A stretch of 64,000 nt of DNA from Aquabacterium sp. CECT 9606 (GTDB lineage: Bacteria; Pseudomonadota; Gammaproteobacteria; Burkholderiales; Burkholderiaceae_C), in contig NZ_CAKKNB010000002.1 in NCBI RefSeq assembly GCF_918741295.1, positions 1,030,174 through 1,094,173 of the forward strand. Direction: 5' to 3'. The position numbers were made by a program, and so were the translations under genes. Below are positions 1-9,626 of the stretch, in pieces (position 1 is the stretch's first letter; each line of letters begins with the position of its first letter). Under the pieces are notes generated by a model. That model saw only the letters and a list, made by a program, of their open reading frames with translations, searched no databases and was not told the origin of the DNA.

Positions 1-2639
1 TACTGCACGGCAAATTCGACATCGATCATGCCGCCGGCACTGTGCTTGACGTCGAACTTGTCGGGCGGGCAGGCGTGGGCGGCGCGCAGGCGTTCACGCA
101 TGGCCAGTACCTCGTCGCTGAGGGCTTGGGTGTCACGCACCGTGGAGAGGATGGCCCGGCGGGTGGTCTCGAAACGCGGGGCGAGGGCAGGGTCGCCGGC
201 GCACCAGCGCGCGCGGCTCAGGGCCTGGTGCTCCCAGGTCCAGGCGGTGTTGCTCCCACGCTGGCGCTGGTAGTCGTCGAAGGAGTGGAAGGAGGTGACC
301 AGCAGGCCGGCATTGCCATTGGGTCGCAAGGCGGTGTCGATGTCGAACAGCTCGCCAGCGGAGGTGCGCAGGGTCAGCCAGTTGATGACCTTGCGTGCAA
401 AGACCAGGTAGGCGTCGATGGGGTCGGGGGTGTCAGGGTCGGCGTCAGCGGGCGGGCGGTCCTGGCTGTCATCGAAGAGAAAGACGACATCAAGGTCGCT
501 GCCATAGCCCAGCTCTTTGCCGCCCAATTTGCCGTAGGCGATGACGGCGAAATGCGGTTCACGCCCGACGGCGTAGCGCGCCTGTTTGGGCGGGCGTTGC
601 TGCAGGTGGCCCCAGGCCCACTTCAAGGTGATGTCAAGCGTGGCGTCGGCCAGGGCGGAGAGGTCATCGGCGACTTGCTCGACGGTCAGCAGCTTTTCAA
701 CGTCGCGCACCAGGGTGCGGAAGATCTCGGCGTGGTGGGCGCGGCGCAAGGTGTCGAGCAGGGATTCTTCGTCGGCCTGGCCGGCGCGCTCCCAACCGCG
801 GTGGCGGTCTTGCAGGTCTTGCTGGTAGGCGATGGGGTCGAAGCGGCCTTCCATCAGCCGCGGGTCGGCGAGCTCGTCGATCACGCCGGGGTGGAGCATG
901 AGGTAGCGCATGGACCATTTGGCCAAGCCCAGAAGACGCAGCAGACGCTTGAGCACTTCGGGCCGTTCGGCCAGCAGGGACAGGTAGCTGTCACGGCGCA
1001 GCAAGGGGTTCAGCCAGTCGATGAAGCGCAGCACGGCGTCCTGGCCAAGGCAGTCTTGCGGGGTGGCTTCGGTGCAGTCTTCGCTGGTGTAGGCCAGCAG
1101 GGTGGCCCGGCCAATGAGTTTGGCCAAGCGCAGTTTGGCGGTGTCGCTGAGCAGGTTGACGCGCGCTTGCGCGGCAAAGGTGCGCACATGCGCCGCGATG
1201 GGCTCGGGCAGTTTGGCAATGAATTCTTCGCTGTCGACCGGCAGGGGCGGGCCCCCGCAGGATCGGCATCCACCGGGTTTGCTGCTGGGGGCATTGCCTT
1301 CGTGCAGCAAGGCGTCGAACTCGGTGGCGACCAACTCGCGCACATTGCACAGGATGTCGAGCAACTGGCAGGTGCCGCTGTTGCAGTCAGGCTTGTCTTC
1401 GCTGGGTTTGCCCAGGCCCAGGCTGGCGGCGATCCAGGCCAGGTCGGCGTCGTCGGTGGGCAGCAGGTGGGTTTGCTGGTCGTCCAGGTATTGGATGCGG
1501 TGCTCGACCTGGCGCAGGAAGGTGTAGGCCTGCGCGAGCTTGTCGGCGGTGATGTCCGAGATCAGGCCGCGTGCCGCCAGGCGCTTGAGGGCCTTGAGGG
1601 TGGATCGGGTGCGGATCTCCGGGAACTGGCCGCCGCGCACCACTTGCAGCAATTGCACGGTGAATTCGATCTCGCGGATGCCGCCGCGTGAGAGCTTGAC
1701 GTCGTTGGCGCGTTCGGGGCGGCCGGCGGCGCGCCGGTTGGCCTCGTCGCGGATCTTGCGGTGCAACTGGCGCAGGCCTTCGAAGATCCCGTAGTCAAGG
1801 TAACGGCGGAAGACGAAGGGAATGACCACGTCGCGCAGAGCCAGGGAGCGGGCGTGCCGGCTGCCCTTGGGCATGGCGGCGCGGGGAGCGACGATGCGGC
1901 TTTTGAGCCAGGCAAAACGCTCCCATTCGCGACCTTGCACCAGGAAGTACTCTTCCAGCATGGCCAGGCTGACCACGGGCGGCCCGGAGTTGCCGTTGGG
2001 GCGCAAGGCCAGGTCAACGCGGAAGACGAAACCGTCTTCGGTGGTGTCGCCGATCAGGCTGAACAGGCGCTTGGCCACGTTGGCGAAGTATTCGTGAGCG
2101 CTGATCTGCCCTTGCAGGCCACCCCGGCCATCGTCGATGCCGGTGGTCTGGCCATCGTCCTCGTAGACGTAGATCAGGTCGATGTCGGACGAGACATTGA
2201 GTTCACGTCCGCCCAGCTTGCCCATCCCGATGACCCACAGGTCGATGCGCTGGCCTTGCTCGTTCAGGGGCGCGCCGTGGACGGCGTCGAATTCGGCCTG
2301 GGCGCTTTCGAGAGCACGCTCCAGCGTGACCTGGGCCAGTTCGGTCATGGCCATGGTGACATCGGCCAGGGCGCAGGATTGCTCGACATCGACGCAGGCC
2401 AGGCGCTCGAGCACGAGTTGCCGGGCCACCCGCAAGGCGGAGGGCAGGGCGCGGCCGCCCGCCAGCAAATGATCGATCAGGGCCCCGATAGTGTCTTCAG
2501 TGGGGGTGCCGGGCGCCTGCTGGGCAAACGCTTCGCGTTCAGGGGTGTAACGGCGACGGATGCGCTGCACGAACCGCGCGTGGTCGGCATGGGCCCGGGA
2601 TGGCCCGGTGTTGTGGGGGTTAAAGAATGTGAAGCCCAT
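1..2639 (-). CDS. glnE: Bifunctional glutamine synthetase adenylyltransferase / deadenylylase, 3' end cut by window
   Basis: GlnE adds AMP to glutamine synthetase and removes it, in response to PII, and so tunes ammonium assimilation. The minus strand is open from an ATG at 2639 to the window edge (about 879 codons, against 900-950 for the family). It contains the N-terminal nucleotidyltransferase signature GMGKLGGRELNVSSDIDLIY near residue 140. Near the edge it reads GGMIDVEFAVQ, which matches the start of the last conserved block of the C-terminal adenylyltransferase half. An in-frame stop lies about 24 bases upstream of the ATG, which fixes the start. The gene is divergent from yhdP across 125 bp. 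Only the last few dozen residues appear to be missing, and that is a window artefact. Confidence 0.96.
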   Translation of the reverse strand, partial: MGFTFFNPHNTGPSRAHADHARFVQRIRRRYTPEREAFAQQAPGTPTEDTIGALIDHLLAGGRALPSALRVARQLVLERLACVDVEQSCALADVTMAMTELAQVTLERALESAQAEFDAVHGAPLNEQGQRIDLWVIGMGKLGGRELNVSSDIDLIYVYEDDGQTTGIDDGRGGLQGQISAHEYFANVAKRLFSLIGDTTEDGFVFRVDLALRPNGNSGPPVVSLAMLEEYFLVQGREWERFAWLKSRIVAPRAAMPKGSRHARSLALRDVVIPFVFRRYLDYGIFEGLRQLHRKIRDEANRRAAGRPERANDVKLSRGGIREIEFTVQLLQVVRGGQFPEIRTRSTLKALKRLAARGLISDITADKLAQAYTFLRQVEHRIQYLDDQQTHLLPTDDADLAWIAASLGLGKPSEDKPDCNSGTCQLLDILCNVRELVATEFDALLHEGNAPSSKPGGCRSCGGPPLPVDSEEFIAKLPEPIAAHVRTFAAQARVNLLSDTAKLRLAKLIGRATLLAYTSEDCTEATPQDCLGQDAVLRFIDWLNPLLRRDSYLSLLAERPEVLKRLLRLLGLAKWSMRYLMLHPGVIDELADPRLMEGRFDPIAYQQDLQDRHRGWERAGQADEESLLDTLRRAHHAEIFRTLVRDVEKLLTVEQVADDLSALADATLDITLKWAWGHLQQRPPKQARYAVGREPHFAVIAYGKLGGKELGYGSDLDVVFLFDDSQDRPPADADPDTPDPIDAYLVFARKVINWLTLRTSAGELFDIDTALRPNGNAGLLVTSFHSFDDYQRQRGSNTAWTWEHQALSRARWCAGDPALAPRFETTRRAILSTVRDTQALSDEVLAMRERLRAAHACPPDKFDVKHSAGGMIDVEFAVQ

Positions 2640-2764
2640 GAGCCTAGGTGAGGGTCTGTGCTAGGGTGGCCGACTATCGGGCCCCGCAACTGGTTCCGGG
2701 ATGGTAGGGCAGTTGCGTTTTACAAAATGGCGAATTTGGCCCGCCTGGACGACAGTTTTGTTTC

Positions 2765-5700
2765 ATGCCCACGATTTCTTCTGATTCTTCTGGCAATCCC
2801 AAGGTGCGCAAAGCGCGCTCGCTGCTCCGAGCCGGGCGGTGGTGTCTGCTGACGCTGGCGGTGCTGCTGTTCATGGCCGCGGTTGCCTGGTGGGCTTTGT
2901 TGTTCCAAATTCTGCCCCGAATCGGTTCATGGCGTGAAGCCCTGGCCCAACAAGCCACAAAGTCACTGGGGGTGCCGGTGCGCATTGGTGCCTTGTCGGG
3001 CCGGGCCGAGGGCTGGTCGCCGGTTCTGTCCTTGAAGGAGGTGGCGTTGCTGGACGAGCGTGGCAGCGTGGCTTTGCGCCTGCCGGAAGTCACCGCACGC
3101 ATTTCACCTGGCAGCCTATGGCCCACGGCCTTGTGGCGCCAGGAGCTTCGCTTGGACAGGCTGGTGCTGGTTCGGCCCGAGTTGCAGGTGCGCCGGGATG
3201 TGGCCGGTGATCTGCATGTGGCGGGCTTGAAGCTGGCCTCCAACGCCGCGCCCACCGGCAATGGCCAGGTGTTGGACTGGGTGCTGTCACAGCGTCTGAT
3301 CCGCATTGAGCAGGGCGCCGTGCGCTGGACCGATGAGCTGCGGAAAGCCCCCACCCTGGTGTTGCAGCAGGTGGACCTGGACTTGAGCAGCCACCCGGGG
3401 TTGGGCACGCAGATGCACCATTTGTCGCTGTTGGCCACGCCTTTGCCGGAGTTCGGGCGGCGGTTCGAGGTCAAGGCCCGGATGACGCAGCCCTTGTGGG
3501 CTTTGACCGCGCAAGAGGCCGCTTCATCCCAAACTGTTGACTTGCCTTGGTGGCGGCGTTGGTTGGGCGGCGCGCCCAAGACCACCGATTTGAACAGTTG
3601 GTCGGGGAAGTTGTCGGTGAACCTGCCGCATGCGGATGTGCAGTCCTTGCGCAAGCATGTGGACTTGCCTGTCGATGTGGAAGGGGGGCGGGGCCGCATG
3701 GCTGCTGAACTCGTCCTCAAGCAGGGTCGGCCGGCCAGCCTGGCGCTTGACGTGGATGTGCAGGACGTGAGCATCCGCCTTGAAAAAGGCTTGAGGCCCC
3801 TGGCGTTTCGTGGACTGAGTGGCCGCATCACGGCCCTCAATGAACGCACCGAATCCCACGTGGCGCTGGAGAAGCTGGCCTTCACCACGGCCGAAGGCCT
3901 GGTTTGGCCGGCCAGTTCGGCCCGGCTGGCTTGGCGGCACGCGCCTCTGCAAGGACAGATCAATGCCGACGTCTGGCGCCAGACCGTGGGTGGCCAGGTG
4001 GACGCCGACCGCCTGGACCTGGGCGTGCTGGCCCGGTTGGCCGATCGCTTGCCCATCTCGACGGCCATGCGGCGGACTTTGGCAGACCTGGCTCCCGAAG
4101 GCGTGGGCCGGCGATTGACCTGGCGTTGGGAAGGCCCGGCCGATGACCCGCGCGAATACAGCGCCCGCGCACAGATCAAGGGCTTTGGTTGGGCGGCCTC
4201 GGCCCAACAAGGGCGGCCGGGGCTGGCCGAGGCCGACATCGATTTGAAGGCCGACGAGCAGGGCGGCCAGGCCTCCGTGGCCATCGAAAAAGGCTGGGTT
4301 GAGTTGCCAGGGGCTTTCGACGAGCCCCGCATCCCTTTGAAGGCGATGGCGGCCCGTGTGAACTGGCGCATCAAACCGGCCGGCCGGGCGGATTTGCCGC
4401 CGCAGTTGCAGGTCGAGGTCAGGAAGGCGACATTCGCCAACGATGACGCTGAAGGCGAGTTGCAGGCCACGTGGCGCACCGGCCCAGGCATCGGCGCGGG
4501 CGCCACAGGCCGTTTCCCGGGGCACCTGGAGCTTGATGGCAAGCTGGCTTGGGGTCAGGCCAACCGGGTCTGGCGTTACCTGCCGTCGGTCATCCCCTTC
4601 CATGCCCGCGACTACGTGCGCATGGCCGTTCGCGAGGGGCGTGGCGAGAAAGTCACCTTTGAAGTCAAGGGCGACCTGGCCGGTTTTCCTTTCAAGGACG
4701 ATGAGGGTGGTCGCTTCCGGGTTCACGTGCCCGCCAAGAACGTGACCCTGGACTACGTGCCTGCGGCCCTGCTGGAGACCGGTGGCGTGCCCGCGCAGAC
4801 CCGTTGGCCCGCGTTCACAGGGCTGGACGGTGATCTGATCTTCGAGGGCCTGCGCTTGCGCATTGAGGGCGCCAAAGCGCAATTGGGTGGATTGGGCTCC
4901 GGCAGTTTTGTGCTGCGTGATGTGGCGGGACGGATAGAGAACCTCGCGTCCGACGACCCGCATCTGGAGATCCGCGGACAGGGGCAAGGCCCCCTGAACG
5001 ACTTGTTGCGCTACATGGCCGTGTCTCCGGTGGGGGTGTGGACAGGCAACCTGTTGCACAAGGCCGAGGGCACCGGCACCGGCAGCTTGCAACTGGCCCT
5101 GGACATTCCGCTGAACCACACGGCGAACACCGGTTTGCGCGGGCGAGTGAGTTTGGGTGAACAGGACCAGGCCGCCTTGCGCCTGCACCCCAGCGTGCCG
5201 CTGTTGCAGAAGGTGAAGGGGCATGTCGATTTCACGCAGAAGACCTTGAAGGTGTCGGCGCTGGCCAATGTGTGGGGGCAGGACATCTCGGTTGAAGGCC
5301 AGCAGGATGCCACTGGCGCGCCCAAGTTCGTCGCGCAGGGGTTGATCACGGCCGAAGGCCTGCGCACCGCCAGCGAATGGCCCGCGCTGGCCCAATTGGC
5401 CCAGCGCATGACAGGGCAGACGGCGGTGACCGTGACGGTGGCCTTGCCCAAGGCGTCGGCCGACCAGGGCGCCGCGGCTCAACCCGAACTGCAGGTGGTG
5501 TCCACCTTGCAAGGTCTGGCGGTGGACCTCCCCGCCCCCCTGAACAAGCGTGCCGAAAGCGTCTGGCCCTTGAGCATGATCCACCGGAGCGACGATCCCA
5601 GCGGGCTGAGCGACGCTTTGCTGGTGGAACTGGGCAACGCGCAATCGGCCAATCCCGCCGGTTCACCCTGGTTGCGCGCTGACTTTCGCCGCGATGTGCG

Positions 5701-7123
5701 CGGGGACCAGGCCAGGGTCACCCGAGGCGCCTTGAGCCTGGTGCAATCCACGGCCGGTGGCGATGCCATCGCCGTGCCAGCCTTGCCGCCCAAAGGCGTG
5801 GTCGCCCAAGTGACGGTGCCCACCCTGGACCTGGACGCCTGGCAGGGTCTGGCCCGCGTGGTGCGGTCACCGTCCAGCGACAGCACCGGGCCGGGCGAGG
5901 ACTACTTGCCCGACACCTTGACCTTGCACACGGGCGTGTTGAACTACCAGCAGCGCAATCTGCGCAATGTGGACGTCACCTTGGCGCACCCCAGCCCCGG
6001 GGTGTGGCGTGCCCAGATCGAGTCCGACCAGTTGGCCGGCCAGATCGAGATGCGGCCAGAGACCTCGCCGCTGGCCAGCGGGCCGTCTGGCAGCCGTGTG
6101 GTGGCGCGCCTGTCACGCCTGTCGGTGCCGGCCGCCGAGGCTGAGGCCTTTGAGGACCAGGCGGCGCTGCAGTTGCTGACCCCTGAAACCGTGACGGTGC
6201 CGGCGCTGGACATCGTCATCGACGAACTGGATTGGCGGGGCCTGCCTTTGGGCAAGATGGAGGTGGAAGCCATCAACCGCCTGGTGCCAGTGGCCGGTGG
6301 CGGTTGGCAGCCCGAATGGCGCTTGAACAAACTGCGCATGACCAACCCCGAGGCCCAGCTCAATGCCAGCGGCAACTGGATGGCGGTGGGCCTGTTGCCG
6401 GGCAACAGCGCCAAACCCAAGCAGAAGGCGGCCTTCAACTTCACGCTGGAGCTCAACAACAGCGGCGCCTTGCTGGGCCGCCTGGGCTTGCCGCAGACCT
6501 TGAAGGGCGGCAAGGGCAAGCTTACCGGCCAGATCTCTTGGATGGGTTCACCGCTGGAGCCCAACCCCGCGACCATGTCTGGCGAGTTGTCTGTGGACAT
6601 CAAGGAAGGGCAGTTCCTCAAAGTCGATCCCGGCATGGCCAAACTGCTGGGTGTGCTCAGCCTGCAATCGCTGCCTCGGCGCCTGGTGCTGGACTTCCGC
6701 GATGTCTTCCAGCAAGGCTTTGCCTTTGACGCCATCGATGGCGACGTGTCCATCAAGCAAGGCGTGGCCGACACCCGCAACCTGCGAATGCGAGGGGTTC
6801 AGGCGGTGGTGATGATGGAAGGCCAGGCCGACCTGGCACGCGAAACGCAAAACCTGCACGTGTTCGTGGTGCCCGAGGTGAACGCCGGCACGGCATCGCT
6901 GGCCTACGCGGTCATCAACCCGGCCGTGGGCCTGGGTACCTTCATTGCCCAGGTGCTGCTGCGCAAGCAGGTGGCCGAGGCCAGCACCAGGCAGTTCAGC
7001 GTGACCGGTTCGTGGGCCGATCCGCAGGTTGAACGCGTGCAGCGCTCACTGCTGGCGCCCGTGCCTGGCGCCTCGCAGCCCGCCGCTGGGGCCGGTGTCA
7101 AAGCGACGAAAAAACCTTCTTGA
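2765..7123 (+). CDS. yhdP: YhdP family AsmA-like inner-membrane protein
   Basis: This 1452-residue protein belongs to the YhdP/AsmA-like (TamB-related) family. E. coli members help carry phospholipid from the inner to the outer membrane. One membrane segment lies at residues 30-50 (WCLLTLAVLLFMAAVAWWAL). A very long periplasmic region follows, with alternating beta-rich repeats and the typical AsmA-like C-terminus (about 1150-1400). The length fits the family (about 1250-1450). The ATG comes just before the membrane anchor. Its last 26 bases overlap the convergent DUF4197 gene. The lipid-transport role is known for the family and is not shown by this sequence. Confidence 0.9.
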   Translation: MPTISSDSSGNPKVRKARSLLRAGRWCLLTLAVLLFMAAVAWWALLFQILPRIGSWREALAQQATKSLGVPVRIGALSGRAEGWSPVLSLKEVALLDERGSVALRLPEVTARISPGSLWPTALWRQELRLDRLVLVRPELQVRRDVAGDLHVAGLKLASNAAPTGNGQVLDWVLSQRLIRIEQGAVRWTDELRKAPTLVLQQVDLDLSSHPGLGTQMHHLSLLATPLPEFGRRFEVKARMTQPLWALTAQEAASSQTVDLPWWRRWLGGAPKTTDLNSWSGKLSVNLPHADVQSLRKHVDLPVDVEGGRGRMAAELVLKQGRPASLALDVDVQDVSIRLEKGLRPLAFRGLSGRITALNERTESHVALEKLAFTTAEGLVWPASSARLAWRHAPLQGQINADVWRQTVGGQVDADRLDLGVLARLADRLPISTAMRRTLADLAPEGVGRRLTWRWEGPADDPREYSARAQIKGFGWAASAQQGRPGLAEADIDLKADEQGGQASVAIEKGWVELPGAFDEPRIPLKAMAARVNWRIKPAGRADLPPQLQVEVRKATFANDDAEGELQATWRTGPGIGAGATGRFPGHLELDGKLAWGQANRVWRYLPSVIPFHARDYVRMAVREGRGEKVTFEVKGDLAGFPFKDDEGGRFRVHVPAKNVTLDYVPAALLETGGVPAQTRWPAFTGLDGDLIFEGLRLRIEGAKAQLGGLGSGSFVLRDVAGRIENLASDDPHLEIRGQGQGPLNDLLRYMAVSPVGVWTGNLLHKAEGTGTGSLQLALDIPLNHTANTGLRGRVSLGEQDQAALRLHPSVPLLQKVKGHVDFTQKTLKVSALANVWGQDISVEGQQDATGAPKFVAQGLITAEGLRTASEWPALAQLAQRMTGQTAVTVTVALPKASADQGAAAQPELQVVSTLQGLAVDLPAPLNKRAESVWPLSMIHRSDDPSGLSDALLVELGNAQSANPAGSPWLRADFRRDVRGDQARVTRGALSLVQSTAGGDAIAVPALPPKGVVAQVTVPTLDLDAWQGLARVVRSPSSDSTGPGEDYLPDTLTLHTGVLNYQQRNLRNVDVTLAHPSPGVWRAQIESDQLAGQIEMRPETSPLASGPSGSRVVARLSRLSVPAAEAEAFEDQAALQLLTPETVTVPALDIVIDELDWRGLPLGKMEVEAINRLVPVAGGGWQPEWRLNKLRMTNPEAQLNASGNWMAVGLLPGNSAKPKQKAAFNFTLELNNSGALLGRLGLPQTLKGGKGKLTGQISWMGSPLEPNPATMSGELSVDIKEGQFLKVDPGMAKLLGVLSLQSLPRRLVLDFRDVFQQGFAFDAIDGDVSIKQGVADTRNLRMRGVQAVVMMEGQADLARETQNLHVFVVPEVNAGTASLAYAVINPAVGLGTFIAQVLLRKQVAEASTRQFSVTGSWADPQVERVQRSLLAPVPGASQPAAGAGVKATKKPS

Positions 7124-7805
7124 GGATGGCGCTGCCCGTGCCCACCGGGTCATTGCGAATGCGGCGCTCTTCTTCGCCAATCACGAAATACAAGCCGTCC
7201 AGCGCCTTGGTGGTGACGTGTTGCTGCACGGTGGCAGCTTGATCGCCTTTGATCAGTCCCATGCTGCTGGCCTTGCCAGCCAGGTCGTTGTAGCGCTTGG
7301 CCAGCGAGAGCTTCTCAACCGCCTTGTTGACCAAGGGGGCGAACTGCACGCTCAAAGGCTCGCGGGTTTTGGTGGCAAAGAAATCGGTCACCGCGTGCTC
7401 GCCACCCGACAGGATTTGGCGCGCGTCTTGCACCGACATGCCCTTGATGGCGTTGCGCAGCAGGGGCAATGCCATGCTCACCGCGTTCTCGGCGGCGTGG
7501 TTCATGGCGCTGATCAGGTCGTCCAACTGGCGGCCTCGTCCCACCGCGCGCAGCAAAGGGGCGGCTTTCTCCATCACCTCGGGCAGGGGGATGCGGATCT
7601 TGTCATTGCCCAGGAAGCCATTGGTCTGGCCCAACTGCTTGACGGCGATGTCTGCGCCTCGTTCCAGCGCTGCACGCACGGCGCCACTGGCATCGGCCTG
7701 GCTGAAGGCCGCGGCGCGCGCGGTGGACGAGGCCAGCAGGGACAATGCCATGCCACCAGCCAAGGCCTGGCAGGCAGACGACAATATGATTTGACGACGG
7801 TTCAT
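7098..7805 (-). CDS. DUF4197 domain protein, exported
   Basis: A protein of 235 residues whose body matches DUF4197, a family of small exported proteobacterial proteins with no established function. The N-terminus NRRQIILSS followed by a hydrophobic stretch and ARAAA looks like a signal peptide with a twin-arginine-like pair, so periplasmic location is likely. I chose the ATG at 7805 because it puts the RR pair at the N-terminus. A GTG six codons upstream (7823) has a GGAG nearby and is a possible alternative. The rest is helical. The gene converges on yhdP and is divergent from the TlpA-like gene with a gap of only 38 bp. Confidence 0.8.
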   Translation of the reverse strand: MNRRQIILSSACQALAGGMALSLLASSTARAAAFSQADASGAVRAALERGADIAVKQLGQTNGFLGNDKIRIPLPEVMEKAAPLLRAVGRGRQLDDLISAMNHAAENAVSMALPLLRNAIKGMSVQDARQILSGGEHAVTDFFATKTREPLSVQFAPLVNKAVEKLSLAKRYNDLAGKASSMGLIKGDQAATVQQHVTTKALDGLYFVIGEEERRIRNDPVGTGSAILKKVFSSL

Positions 7806-7843
7806 TAAGTGATCCACTGACACAGCTCCACTGACCTACGGCC

Positions 7844-8347
7844 ATGAATTTCAACAGACGACATCTTGCCCTGATCGCCCTGGCCGTGCCAATGTTTCTG
7901 TCCGGATGTTTTTGGGACACGCAGGCGCCATTGCCTGATCTACCTTACACCCGGATCGATGGCAGCCAGCACCGGACCTCGGATTTGAAGGGCCAGGTCA
8001 CCCTGATCAACTTCTGGGCGACCAGCTGCAGCACGTGCGTCAAAGAGATGCCGCAACTGGTGGCCACGCAAAACAAGTTCAAGGCGCAAGGCCTGCAGAC
8101 CCTGGCCGTGGCCATGGAATACGACCCCCCTGCTTACGTGATGCAATTTGCGCAAAGCCGGCAACTGCCCTTCCAGGTGGTGATGGACCACACGGGCGAT
8201 CTGGCCAAGGCCTTTGGCCCGGTGCAGTTGACGCCGACCACATTCGTGGTCAACAAAAAAGGCGAGATCGTCAAGCGCTACATTGGCGAGCCCGATTTTG
8301 AGGCCCTGCACACCTTGCTGGGGCAACTGCTGGCCGAGCCTGCCTGA
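7844..8347 (+). CDS. TlpA/ResA-like thioredoxin-fold lipoprotein
   Basis: Likely membrane-anchored thiol-disulfide oxidoreductase of the TlpA/AhpC-TSA type, 167 residues. The N-terminus carries a lipoprotein signal ending in LSGC (lipid-modified Cys near residue 22). The thioredoxin fold has the active site WATSCSTCVKE (CxxC = CSTC) and a cis-Pro segment (LTPTTFVV). Such proteins reduce cysteines of cytochrome c or other exported proteins. The substrate here is unknown because no cytochrome-maturation genes are adjacent. The next gene lies convergent, 13 bp downstream. Confidence 0.9.
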   Translation: MNFNRRHLALIALAVPMFLSGCFWDTQAPLPDLPYTRIDGSQHRTSDLKGQVTLINFWATSCSTCVKEMPQLVATQNKFKAQGLQTLAVAMEYDPPAYVMQFAQSRQLPFQVVMDHTGDLAKAFGPVQLTPTTFVVNKKGEIVKRYIGEPDFEALHTLLGQLLAEPA

Positions 8348-8360
8348 GGCCCGAGTCGCG

Positions 8361-9524
8361 TCACATGATGCGCGTGAGCTCGTAGACCAGGGCTGAAGGC
8401 AGCGAGGTGGCCACCGCCGCATGGCCCACCCGCGCCATGCCCGTCGGGCTGATGCTGGAAATCTCGAAAGTGTGCCCATCGTCAAGCAGCTCGATGAACA
8501 CGAACTCGGGCACCTCCTGGCGGATGCTGGCAACCATCTGCATGAACCGCGGTGTTTTCAGGCTGGACTCGAACACGATGCCATGAGGCAGCCCGGCGTC
8601 ACAGAACTCGACAGCATCGGCCACCGTGTTGACGAAATCGACCACCAAGCCCATGGACTTCATGGACTCGCGCACCAGCCCGCGCACATCGCGGCGTGCC
8701 GCCACCACCAGCACGTGGCAGCCGGCCAAAGGTTTGGAGTTGATCGAGTCGGCAAAGCTGGCGTCGGGCGTGTCGGCACCCGGGGCCACCGCCAGCACGT
8801 TGACCGTGCGCGGGAACTCAAGCGTCAAACGCGCTTGCGAGGACTCGATCTCGCGGTGCTGAGCCACGCCGAGCGTGCGGGCCGTTTGCTCCAGCAGGTG
8901 CCAGCTCATGCTGTCCAGTGCGGGGTTGTGAGGCGCCTCCTTGTTCTGAGGCAGGTCTGGCGACCGGTGCTGGAACTGGCAGACCAGCGAGGCGTTGTCT
9001 GACCAGCGGCCCTGGTCGATGCGGACATCCACCAAGCCCTGGGCGCAACTCAGCCACCACTCGACCACGGCGTTCAGCAGGCCATGAAGCATGGAGGCAT
9101 CGACCTGCACCTCGACCTCTTGCAGTGACTGAACAATGTGGATGCCGCGCGCCTGCAGCTCACGCGCCCGGTGGGCCAGCACGCTTTGCACGGTGTTGGT
9201 GAGGTGGACGCGCTCATGCGACTGGCGCACCCGGCCTGAAGCGAGCCGCGAAATCTGCTGGCACCAGATGCCGGCCTGGCGGGCGCGGTCTACCTCGTCC
9301 AGCAAGGTGCGCAGGCCGGCGCGGTCGATGCGGCCGGTGGTGGTCAAGGTGGCGACACGCTCAAGCGCGGCGGTGAGGGGTTCGGCCAACTCGCGGCCGG
9401 CTTGGGCCAGCAACTCCTGCCAGCGCGCCAACTCGCGCTCATCGGGGCTGAGTGGCGGCGCATCCGGGTTGACGCCTCGGTGGGGCGTCGCCAACTTGGC
9501 CGGGAAGGGGACGGGCGAGTTCAT
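8361..9524 (-). CDS. Degenerate histidine-kinase / receiver-like protein
   Basis: This 387-residue protein has no membrane segment or signal peptide. Residues 20-110 are helical, like a dimerization region, but lack a clear HExxxP phospho-acceptor box. Residues 120-260 resemble a GHKL ATPase domain with a weak N-box (LHGLLNAVVEWW). Residues 270-387 look like a receiver fold (HVLVVAARRDVRG) in which the acidic pair and the phospho-Asp are replaced (GIVFESS). This suggests a regulator that works without phosphotransfer. The start at 9524 (MNSPVPF) is preferred over upstream codons that run into the promoter region of the divergent lipoprotein. The function is unknown. Confidence 0.65.
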   Translation of the reverse strand: MNSPVPFPAKLATPHRGVNPDAPPLSPDERELARWQELLAQAGRELAEPLTAALERVATLTTTGRIDRAGLRTLLDEVDRARQAGIWCQQISRLASGRVRQSHERVHLTNTVQSVLAHRARELQARGIHIVQSLQEVEVQVDASMLHGLLNAVVEWWLSCAQGLVDVRIDQGRWSDNASLVCQFQHRSPDLPQNKEAPHNPALDSMSWHLLEQTARTLGVAQHREIESSQARLTLEFPRTVNVLAVAPGADTPDASFADSINSKPLAGCHVLVVAARRDVRGLVRESMKSMGLVVDFVNTVADAVEFCDAGLPHGIVFESSLKTPRFMQMVASIRQEVPEFVFIELLDDGHTFEISSISPTGMARVGHAAVATSLPSALVYELTRIM

Positions 9525-9626
9525 GGCACATCTCGGTTCGTTCAGGGGCAGTTTCTGCGGCCCGATGTGGCTTGTCCATCCCACGGTTGGGTGAATTGCG
9601 GGGGGGGCGTGTCCATAATTGGCGCC

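Noticed and set aside
42..1691. Long plus-strand reading frame over the first 1.7 kb
   Set aside because: It lies antisense to glnE, whose minus-strand frame carries the GlnE signatures. In GC-rich DNA such antisense frames are common.
3524..5644. 706-codon minus-strand frame
   Set aside because: It is the mirror of yhdP, has no family features and an unnatural Gln/Arg/Gly composition.
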